Of a stretch of DNA of 64,000 nt, positions 18,072 through 25,448 are shown in pieces. The position numbers were made by a program, and so were the translations under genes. Within the stretch, counting starts at the first letter, position 1. Each line of letters opens with the position of its first letter. The notes under the pieces are model-generated. The model saw nothing but the letters and a program-made list of their open reading frames with translations. It ran no database searches and was not told the DNA's origin. The DNA comes from Burkholderiales bacterium RIFCSPLOWO2_02_FULL_57_36. Lineage in GTDB: Bacteria; Pseudomonadota; Gammaproteobacteria; Burkholderiales; Burkholderiaceae_D. Where the stretch lies: assembly GCA_001770855.1 (NCBI GenBank), contig MESE01000001.1, positions 1-64,000 on the forward strand, read 5' to 3'.

Positions 18072-19298
18072 TCAATTATTCCGCAGCACCGTATCGATTA
18101 CATTTCTCGCTGCAAAAGGATGGCCAAGGGCCTTCGCTTTTCTGCGCATGTCGGCAAGCTTGGCCGGAGAATCAATCAGGAATCGAATCCGGTATTCAAG
18201 CGTCTCCGCATCGGATGCCTTGAGCGCGACGCCTTGCTCAAGCAAAAAGTCCGCGTTTCGCTCTTCCTGCCCCGGGATCGGAGAGTGGACGATCATCGGC
18301 AAGCCGATCGCCAGGCACTCCGAGGCGGTCAATCCGCCCGGCTTCGTGATCGCCACATCGGCGCATGCCATCAAGCGTTCAATCCTGGTGGTATAGCCCT
18401 GCGGGATCAATCGCCCCGGAAAACGCCTGGAAAGACTTCTGAGCGAATGCAGCAATTTTTCATTCTTCCCGGCCAGGACCAGCAACTGGAAATCGGCGTT
18501 CATCGCGAGAAGTTGTTCCGCCATTTCATCCAGCTTGCCTATGCCCGCACCGCCGCCCATCAGCAGGAATGTCATGCGCCGGGGATCGATGCCGAGTTCG
18601 CGCGCGCATTGGGCACGGTCAAGGATTTGCGCAAATGCCGGCATGACCGGGATGCCGGTGACATGGATCGATTGTGGCGCAATGCCCTGTGAACGCATGC
18701 GGAAAGCCACTTCCTCATTCGCTGAAAAATAACCGGCCATGCCGTCATGCACCCACATCCGGTGCAAATCGAAGTCGGTTACCTGGACCCACACCGGGCA
18801 GCGTAAAGCCTTGTCCCGCGTCAATGAGGCAAGAATTTCCGCCGGAAGAAAATGGGTGCAAATAATGAGGTCCGGATCGGCCAGCGCAATTTCCTTCATC
18901 AATCTTTTCGTACTCAGACGTTGAATGCCCTGGCGAATTTTCTCGGTCATGCTATCGGGCGTGGCCGAGTTCATAGTGCGGTAAAGGAATCCCCAAAGCA
19001 CAGGAAATCTGGTGACAAGGGTGATATAGAAATTTGAGTATATTTTTCGGAACGCCGCCGGTACAAAATCCATGACGTCGATATGCGCCGCCTTGATGCC
19101 GGGGGCCCGCATATCCGCATAGGCGCGGATGGCTTCGGCTGCGCGTATATGGCCGGCTCCCGCGGACACGCTTAACAACAGGATTCTTTTTTCCCGGACC
19201 GGCCCGGGTTCATATGCATGTCCGGCCTGCCGGTTACGGCCGCCGGCGATGCCGGTCCGAATCGAATCAAACGTATCGCTTATGAAGGCGAAATGCAT
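18072..19298 (-). CDS. agt: MGDG-synthase-type diacylglycerol glycosyltransferase
   Basis: 408 aa GT28-family enzyme. N-terminal MGDG-synthase-like domain with LLSVSAGAGHIRAAEAI near residues 40-57. The C-terminal UDP-sugar site contains TKPGGLTASECLAIGLPMIV near residues 325-345. Expected reaction: transfer of a sugar from a UDP-sugar to diacylglycerol, giving glycolipid at the inner membrane. It overlaps plcP by 19 bases. In Agrobacterium and marine bacteria Agt uses the diacylglycerol released by PlcP to replace phospholipid during phosphate starvation; the same pairing here supports the name. Sugar specificity cannot be told. Confidence 0.82.
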   Translation of the reverse strand: MHFAFISDTFDSIRTGIAGGRNRQAGHAYEPGPVREKRILLLSVSAGAGHIRAAEAIRAYADMRAPGIKAAHIDVMDFVPAAFRKIYSNFYITLVTRFPVLWGFLYRTMNSATPDSMTEKIRQGIQRLSTKRLMKEIALADPDLIICTHFLPAEILASLTRDKALRCPVWVQVTDFDLHRMWVHDGMAGYFSANEEVAFRMRSQGIAPQSIHVTGIPVMPAFAQILDRAQCARELGIDPRRMTFLLMGGGAGIGKLDEMAEQLLAMNADFQLLVLAGKNEKLLHSLRSLSRRFPGRLIPQGYTTRIERLMACADVAITKPGGLTASECLAIGLPMIVHSPIPGQEERNADFLLEQGVALKASDAETLEYRIRFLIDSPAKLADMRRKAKALGHPFAARNVIDTVLRNN

Positions 19299-20155
19299 AA
19301 ATCTTCCGCAATGCCTGGGGTTTTCTGCAAATGCATTCGATCATATCGCAACATGATCTCCTGCCAGGTTACCAGCCGCAGTTCTCCGGACGGCTCCTCC
19401 ACCAGCGCCGACAGGCTTTCCACCCAGTCGCCGTCGTTGCAATACGTGATCCCGTCGATGTCGCGAATTTCAGGCTTGTGAATGTGGCCGCAGATGACGC
19501 CGTCCAATCCTTTTTTTCTCGCTTCGGCGGCAAGCGCATGCTCAAACGATGAGATATAGCTCACTGCATTTTTCACTTTCAACTTCAGGTATTGCGACAA
19601 CGACCAGTAAGGCAAGCCGACACGAGCGCGCCAGTTGTTGAATATCTGGTTGAATTTCAAAATTACCGTATAAAGACTGTCGCCGACGTAGGCGAGCCAT
19701 TTCGCGCAGGCGATCACGCCGTCGAACCGGTCGCCGTGCAGTACCAGCATGCGTTTTCCCTGTGCAGTGACATGCACCAGTTCGTCGCGTATGTGAATGC
19801 CGCCGAAATCGAGGCCAATGAACTGCCGGACCGATTCGTCATGATTGCCCGGTACGAAAATCACCCTGGTTCCCTTCTTGGCTTTTTTCAGTACGGTCTG
19901 CACCACATTGTTGTGCGTTTGATCCCAGAACCAGCGCCGCCGAAGCTGCCAACCGTCGATGATGTCACCGACCAGATACAGTGTCTCCGATTCCGTCGCA
20001 CGCAAAAATTCAAGCAGGCGGCCGGCTTGACAACCGGTCGTACCCAAGTGAATGTCGGAAATCCAGATTGTCCTGAAGCGAATCGGATTGCGCTTCCACG
20101 TCTCCTTTTTGGAATCACGCATTTCGGCTGCCAAAAACTGGTCACGAGGCTTCAC
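19280..20155 (-). CDS. plcP: PlcP-like metallophosphoesterase (phospholipase C of lipid remodelling)
   Basis: 291 aa calcineurin-like phosphoesterase with all metal motifs: SDIHLG, GDIIDGW, PGNHDES, LHGDRFDG and CGHIHKPEI. The fold is that of LpxH-like enzymes, but rhizobial and marine PlcP proteins of this type cleave phospholipids to diacylglycerol and a phosphorylated head group. Overlap with olsB (GTGA at 20152-20155) and with agt favours PlcP over LpxH. Start is GTG at 20153-20155 with GAGGG upstream; ATG at 20122 is the alternative. Cytoplasmic, membrane-associated. Substrate range is inference. Confidence 0.8.
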   Translation of the reverse strand: MKPRDQFLAAEMRDSKKETWKRNPIRFRTIWISDIHLGTTGCQAGRLLEFLRATESETLYLVGDIIDGWQLRRRWFWDQTHNNVVQTVLKKAKKGTRVIFVPGNHDESVRQFIGLDFGGIHIRDELVHVTAQGKRMLVLHGDRFDGVIACAKWLAYVGDSLYTVILKFNQIFNNWRARVGLPYWSLSQYLKLKVKNAVSYISSFEHALAAEARKKGLDGVICGHIHKPEIRDIDGITYCNDGDWVESLSALVEEPSGELRLVTWQEIMLRYDRMHLQKTPGIAEDLCISPS

Positions 20156-20919
20156 AGTGCCCTCGCTTCCCTGAGATAGTGCCGGGCATAACGACTATCC
20201 AGCTTCGCCAGAGGCAACAGCATGAATAGATCGGCGCAATGGAAATACGGATCCCATGCCGGTTCGCCGCATACCCATGCGCCGCTCCTTAAATAGCCCT
20301 TGATAAGAGGAGGGATCTTGGGCCGGTAACCTGGTTCCCGCTTGCCAATTGAATATGGCAGGCGCGGTATCACGTGATATTCGGGCGGTGCGATATTCGC
20401 ATCGTTCAGGCCGTGATATATAGCGGCTGCATCATGGCCGCCATGCGCCAGGCCGATACTGGCGCAGCCGATCAGGTAGTCGCATTTTTTCCGCTCCATG
20501 AACGCCGCAAGGCCGGCCCACAGCAGCATGATCACGCCGCCGCTCCGGTAATCCGGATGGATGCAGGCTCGTCCCGCTTCGGCAATACGGTCGCGCAAAT
20601 GATCGAGCTTGCGCAGATCGAACTCCTGTTCTGAATAATAGCGGCCGCGTCTGCGCGCGGCATCCGGGCCGAGCACGCGATAGGTGCCGACCACCTGCGA
20701 CGTGCTTGAATCGCGAACGATCAGATGATCGCAGTACTGGTCGAATTCATCTTGATCCAGGCCGTTGTGATGCGCGGGCCGCGGCAATCCCGCCGCCTCG
20801 ACGAATACCTTGTAGCGCAAACGCTGCGCCTCGCGCACTTCTTCGCGGGTGGCCGCGAAGCTTAATGTAAGCCTGGGAGCATCCAGGGTTGTATCGGTCG
20901 GTGCCATCAGTAATCGCAT
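20152..20919 (-). CDS. olsB: Ornithine lipid synthesis N-acyltransferase (OlsB-like)
   Basis: 255 aa, GNAT-fold protein of the OlsB/hemolysin-type acyltransferase family. Key stretches: REAQRLRYKVFVEAAGL near residue 30, then AEAGRACIHPDYRSG and LLWAGLAAFMERKKCDYLIG, matching the EIGR-C-hPEYR pattern of OlsB. OlsB acylates ornithine with a 3-hydroxy fatty acid to lyso-ornithine lipid; OlsA finishes it but is not in this window. Phosphorus-free ornithine lipids are made under phosphate limitation, which fits its partners plcP and agt and the PhoB half-sites upstream. ATG at 20919 has GGAAG ahead. Confidence 0.8.
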   Translation of the reverse strand: MRLLMAPTDTTLDAPRLTLSFAATREEVREAQRLRYKVFVEAAGLPRPAHHNGLDQDEFDQYCDHLIVRDSSTSQVVGTYRVLGPDAARRRGRYYSEQEFDLRKLDHLRDRIAEAGRACIHPDYRSGGVIMLLWAGLAAFMERKKCDYLIGCASIGLAHGGHDAAAIYHGLNDANIAPPEYHVIPRLPYSIGKREPGYRPKIPPLIKGYLRSGAWVCGEPAWDPYFHCADLFMLLPLAKLDSRYARHYLREARAL

Positions 20920-20974
20920 TTGTCTTCCTTGTAGCCAAGTTGGACCAAGCGTAACTGACGATTACTTCCGCACG

Positions 20975-21003
20975 ATGACAGTTCTATTGCATTTCAATGA
21001 CAC
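20975..21003 (-). promoter_or_regulatory. PhoB half-sites before olsB
   Basis: On the minus strand GTGTCAT (20997-21003) and CTGTCAT (20975-20981) are spaced exactly 22 bases apart, two PhoB periods, with a degenerate middle unit ATGCAAT (20986-20992). They lie 56 bases from the olsB start in the right orientation. Weaker than the other boxes because the middle unit is poor. Confidence 0.55.
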
Positions 21004-21178
21004 TGCAACAGTATCGCGGACCGCGGCACATCCGAGACATCGAATGGATGCGCAGTTGCACGGATGGAGATTTAAATGCGGATCGAATCTTGCGCTCCGT
21101 TGCGCACGAGGGCGCGAATCTTCGGCGACATGATCATCGCTCTTTACGGCATATTTCCGGATCGGATTGGCAGGAAGC

Positions 21179-21196
21179 ATGTCATGAAAGTGTCAT
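21179..21196 (+). promoter_or_regulatory. Pho box 1 before pstS2
   Basis: ATGTCAT-GAAA-GTGTCAT, a 7-4-7 direct repeat on the plus strand. It lies 14 bases before a second box, so several PhoB dimers could bind side by side. Confidence 0.8.
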
Positions 21197-21210
21197 ATTA
21201 AATCTCGGTT

Positions 21211-21228
21211 TTGTCATAAAGCAGTCAC
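21211..21228 (+). promoter_or_regulatory. Pho box 2 before pstS2
   Basis: TTGTCAT-AAAG-CAGTCAC, near-consensus, ending 65 bases before the pstS2 start. It is the box nearest the gene and most likely the activating one for the pst operon. Confidence 0.82.
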
Positions 21229-21293
21229 ATTCAATTTCTACAATACGCCCTGAATTTGAGGTTTCTTCTTTGACATAAAACAGGAGTTGAACA

Positions 21294-22274
21294 ATGAGTT
21301 TGAATAAACTAATCCCTATCTTGAGCATTGCTTCCGCCGCGTTGTTGTCCCAAGGCGCCTGGGCGCAGGCAGCGCAGGTCGATTCTGCCTTGCCGGCCTA
21401 CCAGAAAGCTTCCGGCGTGTCCGGCAATTTCACCAGCGTCGGCTCCGACACGCTGAACAACCTGATGACGCTGTGGGCAGAAGAATTCAAGCGCATTTAT
21501 CCGAACGTCAATATCCAGATCCAGGGCGCCGGCTCCTCTACCGCGCCGCCGGCGTTGACCGAGGGCGCATCCAACTTCGGCCCGATGAGCCGCATGATGA
21601 CCGCCAAGGAGCTCGAAAGCTTCGAAAAGAAACATGGCTACAAGCCGTATGCGGTGCCGGTAGCGATCGATTCGCTGGCCGTCTACGTCAACAAGGACAA
21701 CCCGATCAAGGGCCTGAGCCTGCAGGAAGTCGACGCGATGATGTCGGTCGGCCGCAAATGCGGCGCCGCCTCGGACATCACCAAATGGGGCCAGGCAAGC
21801 ATGACCGGCGAGTGGGCCAACCGCGACATCGCACTGTATGGCCGTAATTCGGTATCGGGGACCTACGGCTTTTACAAGGACGTAGCGCTGTGCAAGGGCG
21901 ACTTCAAGCGCAATGTCGCGGAGCAGCCCGGCTCCGCCTCGGTAGTGCAAAGCGTGGCTACCCAGATCAACGCGATCGGCTATTCGGGAATCGGCTACAA
22001 GACCTCGGGCGTGCGTGCGTTGCCATTGTCGAAAAAAACCGGCGAGCCGTTTGTCGAACCGGATGCGGCACATGCAATCAACGGCACCTATCCGCTGGCG
22101 CGCGTGCTTTACGTGTACGTCAACAAGAAACCGAATCAGCCGCTGCAGCCGCTGGAGCGCGAATTCTTCAAGATGGTCTTGTCCAAGCAAGGACAGACCG
22201 TGGTGGTGAAAGATGGTTTCGTGCCGATGCCGGCACGCATGGCGCTGAATGCGACCGAAGGGTTGTCCAAGTAA
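21294..22274 (+). CDS. pstS: Periplasmic phosphate-binding protein (second copy, pst operon)
   Basis: 326 aa. Signal peptide ends near AWAQA. The mature part fits the PBP-like PstS family: [20 protein letters not shown], phosphate loop [12 protein letters not shown] and [14 protein letters not shown]. It differs from the first PstS, being of the type that accompanies long PstC/PstA permeases. Leads the operon pstS2-lipoprotein-pstC-pstA-pstB-phoU behind two Pho boxes. A stem-loop just after its stop codon probably lets more PstS than permease be made. Confidence 0.92.
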   Translation: MSLNKLIPILSIASAALLSQGAWAQAAQVDSALPAYQKASGVSGNFTSVGSDTLNNLMTLWAEEFKRIYPNVNIQIQGAGSSTAPPALTEGASNFGPMSRMMTAKELESFEKKHGYKPYAVPVAIDSLAVYVNKDNPIKGLSLQEVDAMMSVGRKCGAASDITKWGQASMTGEWANRDIALYGRNSVSGTYGFYKDVALCKGDFKRNVAEQPGSASVVQSVATQINAIGYSGIGYKTSGVRALPLSKKTGEPFVEPDAAHAINGTYPLARVLYVYVNKKPNQPLQPLEREFFKMVLSKQGQTVVVKDGFVPMPARMALNATEGLSK

Positions 22275-22279
22275 GCATC

Positions 22280-22303
22280 GATGCGGCGCGATTGCGCCGC
22301 ATC
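22280..22303 (+). terminator. Stem-loop after pstS2 (attenuator or mRNA stabiliser)
   Basis: GATGCGGCGC and GCGCCGCATC form a perfect 10-bp stem with loop GATT, starting six bases after the stop. There is no T tract, so partial termination or 3'-end protection of the pstS2 message is more likely than a full stop. Confidence 0.6.
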
Positions 22304-22453
22304 GCCCCGCCTTGCGCGGGAAGCTGACCGAGCATGGCAACACACGTCCGCGTTGACCGGCATCGTGCCGAGCCAAACCGGCAGCACGTGATGGCGAAGA
22401 CCGAATGGTGATTGCCGTCGCTGTCCAATCACATACATCATAGGGAGTAAGGC

Positions 22454-23035
22454 ATGAAGCAACAAATGCGAACGGCCGCGTTGATAGCAGGCATGGCCTC
22501 GATACTGGGCTTGAGCGGCTGCGCCACGGATATGGCGCAAAAAGCGGCGGCGCCTGTCGCCGCTAGCAAGGCGAGCGCCAAGGAATTCTATGTCGTTCTG
22601 CCGGAAAACGGCCGGATCTATGCATTCGGCGATACCAAAAATTACGCCGATTTCCTGGCCCATTCGGAAGTGGCGCTGACCCGCACCCAGATCGGCGCCG
22701 GCCCCGGCGGCAAGACAGTCGTGTATGGCATTACCAAGGACGACGTGAAGAAGAACGCACCGAGTCTGGCGGAACAGATTTTCCAGGACAAGCTGGACGG
22801 GGCCGCGGACTTTTACGGCGAGGCGTTCAAGGACGGCCGCTATTACGTGTTCGGCGATCTGAAGGACATGAAGGCATTTACCGCGTTCGGCGAGGTGCCG
22901 TATTCGTACACCGATATCGGCGTCGGCCCGGCGGGCGAGACGCTGGTGTGGGTGATGAACAAGGATAGCTACAAGAAAGGCCGGCCGGCTGCGGCCATCG
23001 AGCGTTTCAAGCAAATGCGCGCATCGAACAAATAA
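22454..23035 (+). CDS. Lipoprotein with an internal duplication, inside the pst operon
   Basis: 193 aa. Signal peptide with lipobox LSGC (Cys near residue 23), so it should be lipid-anchored. The mature part has two repeats of about 48 residues: GRIYAFGDTKNYADFLAH ... QIGAGPGGKTVVYGI and GRYYVFGDLKDMKAFTAF ... DIGVGPAGETLVWVM. I do not recognise the family. Ribosome site GGGAGTAAGG precedes the ATG. Placed between pstS2 and pstC, it probably helps phosphate capture or folding of the large periplasmic domains of PstC/PstA; this is inference from position only. Confidence 0.82.
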   Translation: MKQQMRTAALIAGMASILGLSGCATDMAQKAAAPVAASKASAKEFYVVLPENGRIYAFGDTKNYADFLAHSEVALTRTQIGAGPGGKTVVYGITKDDVKKNAPSLAEQIFQDKLDGAADFYGEAFKDGRYYVFGDLKDMKAFTAFGEVPYSYTDIGVGPAGETLVWVMNKDSYKKGRPAAAIERFKQMRASNK

Positions 23036-23100
23036 GCCCGGTATCGGCCATGGCAACACTTGCGGTGGCCGATTCCGGATGCATGCATACCGATTGAAAC

Positions 23101-23124
23101 AGGGCGGCTCATTCTTGCCGCCCT
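23101..23124 (+). terminator. Hairpin just upstream of pstC
   Basis: AGGGCGGC and GCCGCCCT pair perfectly over 8 bp, followed by CATTTCTTG. It looks like a weak intrinsic terminator 30 bases before pstC and would lower permease expression relative to PstS and the lipoprotein. Another 8-bp stem (ATCGGCCA/TGGCCGAT, 23043-23073) lies just before it. Confidence 0.5.
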
Positions 23125-23154
23125 CATTTCTTGCAAGGACAGGTAAGGTCTTCC

Positions 23155-25434
23155 ATGAATACAATAAGCCGGGTCCAGAATTCCGCTGGCAGCGCGATCG
23201 ACTTGATAGGCAAGCGCCCGATGAACCGCCGCCTGGTCAAGGACCGGCTGTTCAAGCATTTGATGTCGCTCGGCGGCATCAGCGTGATCATCGCCGTGTC
23301 GGCAATCTTTTTTTATCTGGCCAGCGTCGTCGTGCCCTTGTTCACGCCGCCTGCCATCGAATCGCAAACGCAGTTTGCCGCGCCCGGAGAAAAAAGCCAG
23401 CGCACCGCGTTGCTGTCCGGCGAGGAACAGCGTGAAATCGGCATTCGCGTCGGTGATGCCGGCGGCGTCGCCTTCTTCCACTTCGGCAGCGGCGATGTGA
23501 TTGCCAATGCCGCGGTCAGTGTGCCGGCGGGTGCGCAGATCACCAGTTTTGCGCTCGGCGAGCCACGCACCTACAGTCTCGGCTTCGGCCTTTCAGACGG
23601 CCGCGTGGTGGTCGCAAAACAGAAATACGAAGTGACCTATCCCGACAACAAGCGCTTGATCACGCCGTCGATCGAATATCCGCTGGGCGATGCGCCGCTG
23701 GTCATCGACCCTCTCGGCAAGCCGATTGTCCGCCTGAGCATCCAGCAGTCCGGCGACGGTTCGACCATCGTGGCGCTGACTGAGGACGGCCGCCTTTTCG
23801 TGTCGGCGATCAATGTCACCACCAACATGATGACCGGCGAAAGCCGCAGCGAGGTGCAGCAATCGCAGATCGCCGGAGCGCCGCGGGACATCCGACAGAT
23901 GCTGGTCGAGTCGAAGCAGCGCGAACTATTCGTGCTGCATGGCGACAATGCGCTGGCCCGTTACGACATCAGCAACAAGACCAAACCGGCGCTGATCGAA
24001 ACCGTACAGCTGGCCTTCCCCGGCGAAAAAGTATCGGCCATGGCCATGCTCAGCGGCGGCTTTTCGATCATCGTCGGCACCGATAGCGGCGCTTTGACGC
24101 AATGGTTCCCGGTGCGCAAGGAATCGAACAATTTCGTATTGACCCGGATCCGCGAATTTACGCCGATGCCAAACGCGATCACCGCGATCGCACCTGAATT
24201 CTTTCGCAAGGGATTCATCGCCGGCGACAGCAGCGGTAATCTCGGCAGCTACTTCGCCACGTCCAACCGCCAGTTGTTTACGCAAAAACTCAGCGACCGG
24301 CCGCTCACGGTGCTGGGCATTCCGCCGCGCGGCAACGGCTACCTGGCACAGGATGACAGCGGCCAGGTATTCTCGGCGGCGGTCCATAACGAATATCCGG
24401 AAGTATCGTTCCACAGCCTGTGGCAGAAGGTCTGGTACGAGAGTTACGAAGGGCCGGACCATGTGTGGCAATCGTCGGCCGCAAACTCCGACTTTGAACC
24501 GAAATTCAGCCTGTCGCCGCTGACCTTCGGCACCATCAAGGCGGCCACTTACGCAATGATGGTATCGATCCCGCTCGCGCTGTTGGGCGCGATCTTCACT
24601 GCCTATTTCATGTCGCCGAGAATGCGCACCATCGTCAAACCGACGATCGAGGTGATGGAGGCGCTGCCGACCGTGATCCTTGGTTTTCTGGCCGGCTTGT
24701 GGCTGGCGCCGCTGGTCGAAAACAATCTGGCCGGCGTCCTGCTGAGCATCCTGTTGTTGCCGGTTTCAATGGTTGGTTCCGGCTACTTGTGGCACCTGTT
24801 GCCGGAGGAAATCCGCCGACGCGTTGCACCCGGATGGGAAGCGGCGCTCCTGATTCCGGTGCTGGCGTTGATGTTCTGGTGCCTGTTCCAGATCGGTCAT
24901 CCGATCGAAGCCGCGTTCTTCGGCGGGGACATGCCGAGCTGGCTCAGCAACGAGCTCGGCATCAGCTACGACCAGCGCAACTCGCTGGTGGTCGGCATCG
25001 CGATGGGATTCGCGGTCACGCCCAATATTTTTTCGATTGCCGAAGATGCCATTTTCAGCGTACCCAAGCATCTCAGCTCGGGTTCCCTGGCACTGGGCGC
25101 AACGCCGTGGCAGACGTTGATCGGCGTGGTCTTGCTGACCGCCAGCCCGGGAATTTTCTCGGGGGTGATGATCGGACTGGGACGCGCGGTCGGTGAGACG
25201 ATGATTGTGCTGATGGCGACCGGCAATACCGCGGTGATGGATTTCAGCCTGTTCTCGGGCTTTCGCACGCTGTCGGCCAACATCGGTGTCGAGATGCCGG
25301 AAGCCGGGGTCGGCGAGACGCACTACCGCTTGCTGTTTTTGTCGGCGCTGGTGCTGTTCGGATTTACCTTCATTGTCAACACGATTGCCGAACTGGTACG
25401 CCAGCGCATGCGTGAAAAATACAGCTCGATCTAA
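23155..25434 (+). CDS. pstC: Phosphate ABC transporter permease PstC, long form
   Basis: 759 aa, more than twice the E. coli length. One N-terminal membrane span (GGISVIIAVSAIFFYLASVV), then a periplasmic insert of roughly 400 residues with beta-propeller-like repeats. The six-span permease core follows in the last 280 residues, with the coupling motif GATPWQTLIGVVLLTASPGI and GRAVGETMIVLMATGN. It forms the phosphate channel with PstA and PstB. Start at 23155 (MNTISR) has TAAGG upstream. Long PstC forms are known in pseudomonads and betaproteobacteria. Confidence 0.93.
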   Translation: MNTISRVQNSAGSAIDLIGKRPMNRRLVKDRLFKHLMSLGGISVIIAVSAIFFYLASVVVPLFTPPAIESQTQFAAPGEKSQRTALLSGEEQREIGIRVGDAGGVAFFHFGSGDVIANAAVSVPAGAQITSFALGEPRTYSLGFGLSDGRVVVAKQKYEVTYPDNKRLITPSIEYPLGDAPLVIDPLGKPIVRLSIQQSGDGSTIVALTEDGRLFVSAINVTTNMMTGESRSEVQQSQIAGAPRDIRQMLVESKQRELFVLHGDNALARYDISNKTKPALIETVQLAFPGEKVSAMAMLSGGFSIIVGTDSGALTQWFPVRKESNNFVLTRIREFTPMPNAITAIAPEFFRKGFIAGDSSGNLGSYFATSNRQLFTQKLSDRPLTVLGIPPRGNGYLAQDDSGQVFSAAVHNEYPEVSFHSLWQKVWYESYEGPDHVWQSSAANSDFEPKFSLSPLTFGTIKAATYAMMVSIPLALLGAIFTAYFMSPRMRTIVKPTIEVMEALPTVILGFLAGLWLAPLVENNLAGVLLSILLLPVSMVGSGYLWHLLPEEIRRRVAPGWEAALLIPVLALMFWCLFQIGHPIEAAFFGGDMPSWLSNELGISYDQRNSLVVGIAMGFAVTPNIFSIAEDAIFSVPKHLSSGSLALGATPWQTLIGVVLLTASPGIFSGVMIGLGRAVGETMIVLMATGNTAVMDFSLFSGFRTLSANIGVEMPEAGVGETHYRLLFLSALVLFGFTFIVNTIAELVRQRMREKYSSI

Positions 25435-25448
25435 CTGGAGTTCATAAC

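Larger units (their letters stand above)
20920..21293. other. Divergent Pho-regulated intergenic region
   Basis: 374 bases between olsB (minus) and pstS2 (plus). It holds PhoB half-sites facing olsB and two full Pho boxes facing pstS2. The middle, about 21010-21175, shows no gene or other clear motif. Confidence 0.6.

Noticed and set aside
19280-20155. LpxH (lipid A synthesis) for the metallophosphoesterase
   Set aside because: The fold allows it, but overlap with olsB and a diacylglycerol glycosyltransferase behind PhoB half-sites favours PlcP.
21309-22376. 355-codon minus-strand frame
   Set aside because: Antisense to pstS2; no recognisable domain.
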